DNA of 5,203 bases, taken from positions 1-5,203 of the forward strand of contig CATPAS010000023.1 of assembly GCA_955652075.1 (NCBI GenBank), read 5' to 3'. The notes beneath the pieces are model-generated. The model saw nothing but the letters and a program-made list of their open reading frames with translations, was not told the DNA's origin and made no database searches. This DNA comes from an uncultured Gaiellaceae bacterium. GTDB taxonomy: Bacteria > Actinomycetota > Thermoleophilia > Gaiellales > Gaiellaceae. Below, piece after piece: positions 1 through 3,969 of the stretch. Position 1 is the stretch's first letter. Each line of letters opens with the position of its first letter. The translations under genes and the position numbers were made by a program.

Positions 1-94
1 AGACACCGACACGGCGAGCTGACTCGTTGATCGGAAGTCCGTCTTCGCGTCGAAGCTTTCGCGCGACTTCTCGCTCTCGCTCTTGTGTTTTCAT
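1..94 (-). CDS. Helix-turn-helix-like protein, 5' end only (partial)
   Basis: Reading leftward from the ATG at 94 there is an open frame of 31 codons with no stop before the window edge. The visible peptide begins MKTQERER, continues with a strongly basic segment (EVARKLRRED), and then has GLPINESARRVGV. This fits the 'arginine-rich helix, G-x-S/P-I-x-x-I/S-A-x-x-x-G-V-S' pattern of the first two helices of a resolvase- or MerR-like helix-turn-helix, as found at the N-terminus of many small actinobacterial DNA-binding proteins. Only the beginning can be seen, so its length, its C-terminal domain and its target are unknown. It lies 35 nt downstream of tRNA-Gly on the same strand and could be transcribed with it. 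No Shine-Dalgarno sequence precedes the ATG; a TACTGT hexamer ends 8 nt before it. That the frame is coding is fairly likely; the DNA-binding role is inference. Confidence 0.55.
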   Translation of the reverse strand, partial: MKTQEREREVARKLRREDGLPINESARRVGV

Positions 95-102
95 CACAGA
101 CA

Positions 103-108
103 ACAGTA
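103..108 (-). promoter_or_regulatory. Possible -10 element (TACTGT) for the partial HTH gene
   Basis: On the minus strand TACTGT matches TANNNT and ends 8 nt before the ATG at 94. Transcription starting 7 nt downstream would leave a leader of about 2 nt, which is nearly leaderless. The site lies between the tRNA-Gly 3' end and the gene, so it could give expression independent of the tRNA. The match is short and could be chance. Confidence 0.25.
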
Positions 109-129
109 GCGAGCACAACAGACGGAGAG

Positions 130-200
130 AGCGCCCGACCGGGCTCGAACCGGTGCCATGACCTTGGAAGGGTCAGGTGCTACCACTACACCACGGGCGC
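130..200 (-). tRNA. tRNA-Gly (anticodon TCC)
   Basis: The minus strand folds into a full cloverleaf. The acceptor stem GCGCCCG/CGGGCGC has 7 perfect pairs. The D stem is GTGT/GCAC with one G-U pair, the anticodon stem is TGACC/GGTCA, and the T arm is ACCGG-TTCGAGC-CCGGT. The anticodon loop CTTCCAA places TCC at plus positions 168-166, which reads GGA (and other GGN by wobble) as glycine. The discriminator at 130 is U, as usual for bacterial tRNA-Gly. No CCA is encoded, so it would be added after transcription. A candidate minus-strand -10 hexamer, TACGCT, lies at 217-212, 11 nt upstream of the mature 5' end. It overlaps the hexamer proposed for the divergent ctaG gene. Confidence 0.97.
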
Positions 201-210
201 GTAGCCTCAG

Positions 211-216
211 TAGCGT
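211..216 (+). promoter_or_regulatory. Candidate -10 element (TAGCGT) for leaderless ctaG
   Basis: TAGCGT fits TANNNT and is separated by exactly 6 nt (AGCGGC) from the GTG start at 223. Transcription would therefore begin at the G of the start codon, giving a leaderless mRNA. Supporting this, the first three bases of the hexamer are an in-frame TAG stop, so the gene cannot start further upstream, and there is no Shine-Dalgarno sequence. The overlapping 7-mer TAGCGTA also contains the minus-strand hexamer TACGCT (217-212) facing tRNA-Gly. The same spacing recurs at 1917-1922. Confidence 0.42.
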
Positions 217-222
217 AGCGGC

Positions 223-975
223 GTGGATCCGCATTCGTGGTCGCTGCATTGGGACGTGCTGCTTGCGATCGGTGTCCTCGCCGCTGCCTACTTTTGGAGC
301 CAACGCAGGTGGCCGGCGGATGCGCGACGCAGGGTCGCCTTCGACCTCGCGGTGATCCTCCTCCTCGCCGTGTACGTGACGCCGCTGCACACGATCGCCC
401 TCCACTACTTGCTCTCGGTTCATCTCCTTCAGAACGTGGTCACGGCCGAATGGGCACCGGGCCTCGTGGTCTTCGCCCTGGCGCCGGCTCTGGCGCGCGA
501 GCTCGAACGCTTTGGCCCAGTGCGGTTTATGACGCACCCACTCGTCGCGCTGCCGCTATGGCTCGGCACGTATTTCCTCTGGCACGTGCCGCCGATCTAC
601 GACCGCGCACTGGAGCAATCCGGGTGGCTCCTGCACCTCGAGCACCTGACGTACTTCTTCGCGGGCGTCCTGATGTGGTGGCCCGTCGTGCAGGGCCGCT
701 ACTCCGACGGCGTCAAGGCGGCGTATCTCTTCGGCGCGTTCGTGCTCGCTGCGCCGCTCGGGCTCCTGCTCGCGCTTCTGCCGCGGCCGATCTACGACTT
801 CTACAGGGACGCCCCGCAGCTATGGGGTCTCTCCCATCTCACCGACCAGCAGATCGCCGGCGTGACGATGGCGGTCGAGCAGGCGATCGTGTTCTTCGCC
901 GTGTTCGCTCATTTCTTCATGCGCTTCCTGCGTACCGAACACATCGCGGGAGTCTTCAGCGGAAGCTCGAGATGA
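223..975 (+). CDS. ctaG: CtaG-type cytochrome c oxidase assembly protein
   Basis: A 250-residue membrane protein of the caa3-type CtaG family, which helps assemble the copper-containing cytochrome c oxidase in the cytoplasmic membrane. About seven hydrophobic segments are visible (roughly 12-28, 40-60, 63-90, 105-123, 136-157, 166-187, 211-236). Family signatures include the His-rich stretch H56...H61...SVHLLQ (H67), the segment WHVPPIYDRAL (120-130), the LHLEH pair H138/H141 followed by an FFAGVLMWWP helix, and TDQQIAG (207-213) before the last helix. The usual HxxQH motif reads HLLQN here, with Asn71 in place of the second His. GTG at 223 is the only possible start because an in-frame TAG lies at 211-213; translation is probably leaderless. 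No oxidase subunit or copper gene is visible nearby, so the gene stands alone. Its last 20 bp overlap the converging EamA gene. The family assignment is confident. The symbol follows common usage for this family, which is unrelated to Cox11-type CtaG. Confidence 0.88.
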   Translation: MDPHSWSLHWDVLLAIGVLAAAYFWSQRRWPADARRRVAFDLAVILLLAVYVTPLHTIALHYLLSVHLLQNVVTAEWAPGLVVFALAPALARELERFGPVRFMTHPLVALPLWLGTYFLWHVPPIYDRALEQSGWLLHLEHLTYFFAGVLMWWPVVQGRYSDGVKAAYLFGAFVLAAPLGLLLALLPRPIYDFYRDAPQLWGLSHLTDQQIAGVTMAVEQAIVFFAVFAHFFMRFLRTEHIAGVFSGSSR

Positions 976-1819
976 GCGCGCCGCCGCCGACTACGAGCGC
1001 GGCGGCGAGCAGCAAGCGACTCCCGATCCGCTCGGACCGGCGTAGCACCACGAGCGAGATCAGAACGGCGAAGAGCGACTCCGTCGCGACGAGTGGCGCC
1101 ACGATCGTCACGCGCCCACGGGCGAAGGCGGAATAGAGACAGGCGTAGCTGATCCCGTAGACGAGACCCGACGGCACGAACGGACGCGCCGCCCCGCGGA
1201 TGCGCGCGCGCGCGTTCGGCCGCGAAGCCACCACCACCAGGATTACGAGCGTCGCCGAGACGAGTGAAGCAGTCGCGGCGACGAACCCCGGCACGTCGCT
1301 CCCGCGCGCAGCCCACCGGACGAGGTTGTCGCGGAAGGAGAACAACACCGCTGCGCTGAGACTGAGGCCGATGCCAAGCGACAGAAGCCGGGTCCGCCCT
1401 CGTCCGCGTTCACGAACGAGAAGCGTTCCGCCTGCGACGACGAGCAGCGTCCCGATCACGAGCGCCACATGCAGCGGTTCGCCGAGGACGGTGACCGCGA
1501 TCGTGGCCGACAGAACAGGCGAGATCCCCACGACGATCGCGGTGCGCGAGGGCCCGATCACGCCGACGGCCCGTGTGAACAGGATCTGGCTGATCCCGGG
1601 CGCGAACAGCCCGGTGACGAAGAACGGCCACGTGTCGCGCCACGACACGCCCGAGAAGTCTCCGGTCACGAGACCGAGCAGCGCGCAGATGACACCGGCG
1701 ATGACGGTGGTGACGAGCGACGCCGCTTCCGCGTCGATGCCGCGGGCGAGTGCGAGACGGATCGTGACGGCGAGGGCGCCGAAAAAGAGCGCCGAGCCCG
1801 CGGCAAGGAGGACGACCAA
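956..1819 (-). CDS. EamA/DMT-family transporter
   Basis: A 287-residue integral membrane protein with about ten hydrophobic helices in two repeats of the EamA domain (roughly 4-135 and 146-285), the normal size for the drug/metabolite transporter superfamily. The first repeat ends with the typical ISPVLSATIAVTVLGEP segment (99-115); the second has the corresponding TESLFAVLISLVVLRRSE (246-263). A basic loop RERGRGRTR (136-144) separates the halves. The substrate cannot be deduced: relatives export amino acids, metabolites or drugs. The start is TTG at 1819. The frame stays open upstream through the whole tRNA-Pro but offers no ATG, GTG or TTG there, and the first helix begins right after residue 1, so a later start would damage it. 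There is no Shine-Dalgarno sequence; the upstream bases belong to tRNA-Pro, whose discriminator is only 2 nt away. The gene is probably expressed by readthrough from the tRNA. The 3' end overlaps ctaG by 20 bp. Confidence 0.87.
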   Translation of the reverse strand: MVVLLAAGSALFFGALAVTIRLALARGIDAEAASLVTTVIAGVICALLGLVTGDFSGVSWRDTWPFFVTGLFAPGISQILFTRAVGVIGPSRTAIVVGISPVLSATIAVTVLGEPLHVALVIGTLLVVAGGTLLVRERGRGRTRLLSLGIGLSLSAAVLFSFRDNLVRWAARGSDVPGFVAATASLVSATLVILVVVASRPNARARIRGAARPFVPSGLVYGISYACLYSAFARGRVTIVAPLVATESLFAVLISLVVLRRSERIGSRLLLAAALVVGGGALISSFR

Positions 1820-1821
1820 AG

Positions 1822-1896
1822 TCGGGGCGGCGAGATTCGAACTCGCGACTTCTGCCTCCCAAAGGCAGCACTCTAACCAGGCTGAGCTACGCCCCG
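1822..1896 (-). tRNA. tRNA-Pro (anticodon TGG)
   Basis: The minus strand forms a complete cloverleaf. The acceptor stem CGGGGCG/CGCCCCG has 7 pairs and begins with the C1 typical of bacterial tRNA-Pro. The D stem is GCTC/GAGT with one G-U pair, the anticodon stem is CTGCC/GGCAG, the variable loop is AAGTC, and the T arm is GCGAG-TTCGAAT-CTCGC. The anticodon loop TTTGGGA places TGG at plus positions 1861-1859, reading CCA and other CCN codons. The discriminator A is at 1822 and no CCA is encoded. A minus-strand TAATCT hexamer 8 nt upstream of the 5' end (1910-1905) is a plausible -10 element. The EamA gene begins 2 nt past the 3' end. Confidence 0.97.
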
Positions 1897-1904
1897 CCGT
1901 GCGC

Positions 1905-1910
1905 AGATTA
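1905..1910 (-). promoter_or_regulatory. Candidate -10 element (TAATCT) for tRNA-Pro and the EamA gene behind it
   Basis: TAATCT on the minus strand matches TANNNT and ends 8 nt before the mature tRNA-Pro 5' end, so initiation would leave a leader of only 1-2 nt before RNase P trimming. It lies in the 32-bp gap 1897-1928, back to back with the plus-strand hexamer at 1917-1922. Its -35 region would fall over the first codons of the divergent gene, where no clear TTGACA is seen. Confidence 0.35.
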
Positions 1911-1916
1911 CATGTG

Positions 1917-1922
1917 TAGGTT
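1917..1922 (+). promoter_or_regulatory. Candidate -10 element (TAGGTT) for the leaderless plus-strand EamA gene
   Basis: TAGGTT fits TANNNT and lies exactly 6 nt (CGCGCG) before the ATG at 1929, predicting that transcription begins at the A of the start codon. No Shine-Dalgarno sequence precedes the ATG. The spacing is identical to that in front of ctaG. The -35 region would fall at the 5' end of tRNA-Pro (about 1894-1899), so the divergent promoters must overlap. Confidence 0.45.
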
Positions 1923-1928
1923 CGCGCG

Positions 1929-2840
1929 ATGGTCCAGCCACGCCCAGGGCTCGGCTACGCGATGGTCGCGATCGCCGCGACGCTGTTCGCCGTCAACGGA
2001 ACGGTCTCGAAGGTAATCCTCGGCTCGGGGATCAGCTCGGGCCAACTCACCGAGGTGCGTTGCGGCGGCACGCTGATCGGGCTCGCGCTGATCGCCGTCG
2101 CGACGCGCCCGCGGTCGCTGCGAGTCCGCGCCGCCGACCTGCCGCTGCTGGTCGCCCTCGGCATCGGGCTCGCGGTGGTTCAGTGGGCCTACTTCTTCGC
2201 CATCCACCGGCTCGACATCGGAATCGCGCTGCTGATCCAGTTCATCGCGCCGATCCTCGTCGCACTGTGGGCTCGGTTCGTCTACCACGAGCCTGTCCGC
2301 CGCCGCATCTGGGCCGCGCTCGTCCTCTCGCTCACAGGGCTCACGCTCATCGTCGAGATCTGGCAGGGCGGACGTCTCAGCGGTCCGGGGGTGGCAGCGT
2401 GCGGACTGGCGGCGATCAGCTTCGCGGCGTACCTCCTGATCGCCGAGCGCGGCGTGCGCCGCCGCGATCCCATCTCCCTTTCTGCCTGGGGCGTTCTGTT
2501 CGCAACGATCTTCTGGTCGCTGCTGGCTCCCTGGTGGAGCTTCCCGGGACGGCGCGTCGACGACCACGTCTCGCTGTTGGGGAACCTCTCGTCGGCACAC
2601 GTCCCCCTCTGGCTCCTCATGCTGTGGATGGTCGTTCTCGGCGGCGTCGTGCCCTTTGCCCTGATCGTCAGCGCCCTCCGCCACATCTCGGCCACCCGGG
2701 CCGGAATCACGGCAATGCTCGAGCCGGTCGTGGCCATCGTCGTGGCCTGGGCGTGGCTGGGAGAGTCCCTGGCGCCGGTCCAGCTGTCTGGGGCGGCTCT
2801 GACCCTGGTCGGTATCGGACTGGCCCAGACAGCTCGCTGA
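1929..2840 (+). CDS. EamA/DMT-family transporter
   Basis: A 303-residue, roughly ten-helix membrane protein with two EamA repeats (about 10-145 and 153-300). It is a drug/metabolite-superfamily transporter of unknown substrate, probably an exporter of small metabolites or amino acids. The first repeat has AIHRLDIGIALLIQFIAPIL (91-110), followed by the W-A-R-F-V-Y-H-E-P end (114-122). The second ends with the highly typical ALRHISATRAGITAMLEP (249-266) and VAWAWLGESLAP (272-283). A more polar stretch at 206-224 interrupts the helices of the second half. ATG at 1929 is chosen because a TANNNT-N6 element precedes it; an internal ATG at residue 12 is possible but would cut into the first helix. 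The protein differs clearly in sequence from the minus-strand EamA protein, so the two look like separate subfamilies rather than a recent duplication. It is followed after 51 bp by the CAP gene and could be cotranscribed with it. Confidence 0.9.
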   Translation: MVQPRPGLGYAMVAIAATLFAVNGTVSKVILGSGISSGQLTEVRCGGTLIGLALIAVATRPRSLRVRAADLPLLVALGIGLAVVQWAYFFAIHRLDIGIALLIQFIAPILVALWARFVYHEPVRRRIWAALVLSLTGLTLIVEIWQGGRLSGPGVAACGLAAISFAAYLLIAERGVRRRDPISLSAWGVLFATIFWSLLAPWWSFPGRRVDDHVSLLGNLSSAHVPLWLLMLWMVVLGGVVPFALIVSALRHISATRAGITAMLEPVVAIVVAWAWLGESLAPVQLSGAALTLVGIGLAQTAR

Positions 2841-2845
2841 AAAAG

Positions 2846-2858
2846 TCGCTCTGAGCGA
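2846..2858. other. Small perfect dyad downstream of the EamA gene
   Basis: TCGCT-CTG-AGCGA forms a 5-bp stem with a 3-nt loop just after the EamA stop at 2838-2840. On the plus strand no T-run follows it, so it is a poor terminator there. On the minus strand it is followed directly by CTTTTTC, which resembles a short intrinsic terminator and could stop antisense transcripts before they reach the EamA gene. The stem is short and the function is uncertain. Confidence 0.25.
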
Positions 2859-2868
2859 AATCGATCTA

Positions 2869-2891
2869 CCCCTTTTGGGGGAGGCGCCCCC
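2869..2891 (+). promoter_or_regulatory. Strong Shine-Dalgarno of the CAP gene within two alternative hairpins
   Basis: GGAGG at 2880-2884 lies 7 nt before the TTG at 2892 and is the only strong Shine-Dalgarno sequence found before a gene start in this window. It decides the TTG over the in-frame ATG at 2919, which has no ribosome site. The G-run 2877-2881 can pair with CCCC at 2869-2872 across a TTTT loop, or with CCCCC at 2887-2891 across AGGCG. The two pairings exclude each other. The first hides only the G-run at the upstream edge of the site, while the second encloses the whole site. Confidence 0.5.
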
Positions 2892-3389
2892 TTGAAGACG
2901 ACCTCCAAACTGCCGCGAATGCCGATTAAAAAGAAGATTCTCCTAGCTTTTCTGGCAAGTTTCGCCCTCGTGGGACCAGCGGCCGGGGCTCAGGCCCGGA
3001 CGCTGAGCGGCCCGGAGGCCTCGCTCCTCCAGACGATGAACTCGGTGCGGACGAGTCATGGTCTGGCCCCCCTCCGAGTGGACATTCGCCTTCTCCGCGC
3101 AGCCCGCGGTCACTCCGAGGACATGATGAATCGTCGGTACTTCGCCCACGGGTCCGTTGCGGCCCGGGCACTGGCCCAGGGTGCACGCGGCCCCGTGTTC
3201 GGCGAGGACCTCGCCTGGGCGACGGGATTGACCGCTCAGTGGGTCGTCAACGCGTGGCTCGCGAGCCCGGCGCATCGGGCCGTGATGCTCCGCCCGGGCT
3301 TCCGCCGGGTCGGGATCGGCATCTTCTTCGGCACGTTCGTCGGGCACGGCGGTGCCGGGGTCGTAACGGCCGATTTCGCAGGACGCTAG
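2892..3389 (+). CDS. Secreted CAP-domain (SCP/PR1-like) protein
   Basis: A 165-residue protein with a Sec signal peptide and one CAP domain. The signal has a basic N-region ending in IKKK (12-15), a hydrophobic core of about 16-32 and an AxA site (A33-Q34-A35), so cleavage after 35 is likely. The CAP domain (about 43-163) shows LLQTMNSVRTSHGLAPL, then H74 in ARGHSEDM, YFAH (83-86), GED (104-106), WLASPAHR (122-129), VGIGIFF and VTADF at the end. The cavity residues H86, E105 and H128 are all present. The usual GEN motif is GED here, and the protein lacks additional domains. Bacterial CAP proteins are exported and mostly of unknown activity; YkwD-like members are an example. The start is TTG at 2892 because of the GGAGG 7 nt upstream; the ATG at residue 10 would still leave a functional signal peptide. 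The gene lies 51 bp after EamA and ends before a strong hairpin. Confidence 0.88.
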   Translation: MKTTSKLPRMPIKKKILLAFLASFALVGPAAGAQARTLSGPEASLLQTMNSVRTSHGLAPLRVDIRLLRAARGHSEDMMNRRYFAHGSVAARALAQGARGPVFGEDLAWATGLTAQWVVNAWLASPAHRAVMLRPGFRRVGIGIFFGTFVGHGGAGVVTADFAGR

Positions 3390-3405
3390 AGCCGTGGGGA
3401 GAACA

Positions 3406-3449
3406 AGAGCGTGGGGGGCCGCCTGGGGAGACGGCCTCTCTTACGCTCT
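3406..3449. terminator. Long hairpin, probable terminator between converging genes
   Basis: AGAGCGT (3406-3412) pairs with ACGCTCT (3443-3449). Inside it GGGGGGCCG (3413-3421) pairs with CGGCCTCTC (3432-3440), using two G-U pairs and leaving a TT bulge at 3441-3442 and a 10-nt loop. This gives about 16 pairs. It lies between the CAP stop at 3387-3389 and the response-regulator stop at 3482, where the two strands converge. A proper T-run is missing on both sides: CTCGG follows on plus and TGTTCTCC on minus. It may be an L-shaped or Rho-assisted terminator, or a stabilising 3' end, acting in both directions. Confidence 0.55.
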
Positions 3450-3481
3450 CTCGGTGCTGACATCCGCGAGCGACACGGGAG

Positions 3482-3919
3482 CTACTCCGATTCCATCAAC
3501 GCGCGAAGCTCCGAGAGCTTCTCGGCACGCAGCTCGTCCCGCTCGCCGCGATTGAGGCGGTTGAGCAAGCTCTGCACGAGCGGGGCCAGCTCGAGCGGGT
3601 TGAACGGCTTCGTCACGTAGTCGACGCCGCCGATGTCGAGCCCGCGGGCCCGGTCGCGAAACTCGGCCCGCGCGGTGAGGAAGATGATCGGGATGGCGAC
3701 AGTCCGGTCGTCTTCGAAGAGCTGTTCCGCGACCCGCCACCCGTCGAGCCCGGGCATCATCACGTCGAGGAGGATCACGTCAGGCCTCTCGTCGCGCGCC
3801 TTGTCCACGCCGGAAGGGCCGTCCGGAGCCTCGATCACGTCCATCCCCTCCGCCTCGAGATTCACTCGGCAGAGCAGGCGAATCGGAGCCTCGTCGTCGA
3901 TTACGAGAACCTTGGTCAT
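3482..3919 (-). CDS. Single-domain response regulator (CheY-like receiver)
   Basis: A 145-residue receiver protein that should accept a phosphoryl group from the kinase encoded just upstream. It begins MTKVLVIDDE. With this start the acidic pocket is D8-D9, the phosphoacceptor is D52 in ILLDVMMPG, the switch residues are T82 (FLTA) and Y101 (VDYVTKPF), and the conserved lysine is K104, so every key residue is present. The receiver fills about 2-122. Only a charged helical tail of about 23 residues follows (LNRGERDELRAEKLSELR), with no DNA-binding or enzymatic output domain. It therefore acts through protein contacts, in a phosphorelay or by feedback. ATG at 3919 is chosen because the protein then starts exactly as family members do; an in-frame GTG at 3931 would add four residues. 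No Shine-Dalgarno sequence is seen before either start. Translation may be coupled to the kinase gene, 50 nt upstream. Confidence 0.92.
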   Translation of the reverse strand: MTKVLVIDDEAPIRLLCRVNLEAEGMDVIEAPDGPSGVDKARDERPDVILLDVMMPGLDGWRVAEQLFEDDRTVAIPIIFLTARAEFRDRARGLDIGGVDYVTKPFNPLELAPLVQSLLNRLNRGERDELRAEKLSELRALMESE

Positions 3920-3969
3920 GAGAGGATGCACCGCGCAGTCGCCGCCGCTATACCCAAACCCGCTGTCAT
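3916..3969 (-). other. 17-codon ORF bridging kinase and regulator genes
   Basis: On the minus strand an ATG at 3969 follows the kinase TAG (3972-3970) with no gap. It opens a frame of 17 codons (MTAGLGIAAATARCILS) whose TGA (3918-3916) overlaps the regulator ATG as ATGA. This is the geometry of translational coupling: ribosomes finishing the kinase could restart, cross the gap and restart again at the regulator. There is no Shine-Dalgarno sequence, and an ORF of this size can arise by chance in GC-rich DNA. The peptide resembles nothing I recognise. Confidence 0.2.

Noticed and set aside
130..200. tRNA-Gly or tRNA-Pro 3' ends as phage or island attachment sites
   Set aside because: No integrase and no direct repeat of either tRNA 3' end was seen in the window; the neighbouring genes look like ordinary chromosomal genes.
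237..1136. 299-codon plus-strand frame overlapping ctaG and EamA
   Set aside because: It is Arg/Ala-rich low-complexity translation out of frame with ctaG, and it continues antisense into the EamA gene. No domain is visible.
1200..1919. 239-codon plus-strand frame opposite the minus EamA gene and tRNA-Pro
   Set aside because: It runs through the tRNA and is rich in Thr/Arg/Ser with no recognisable structure. It is a shadow frame.
1908..2684. 258-codon open frame on the minus strand opposite the EamA gene
   Set aside because: Its composition is D/E/R/Q/P-rich without any fold-like pattern, and it lies exactly antisense to a clear membrane protein gene. It is a GC-driven shadow frame.
956..2840. 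The two EamA genes as a recent tandem duplication
   Set aside because: Beyond general helix composition and family motifs the proteins do not share obvious runs of identity, and they lie in opposite orientation around tRNA-Pro.
3929..3931. GTG at 3931 as the response-regulator start
   Set aside because: It adds only MHPL before MTKVLVIDD, and no ribosome site favours it. The ATG at 3919 matches the normal receiver N-terminus, although the GTG cannot be excluded.
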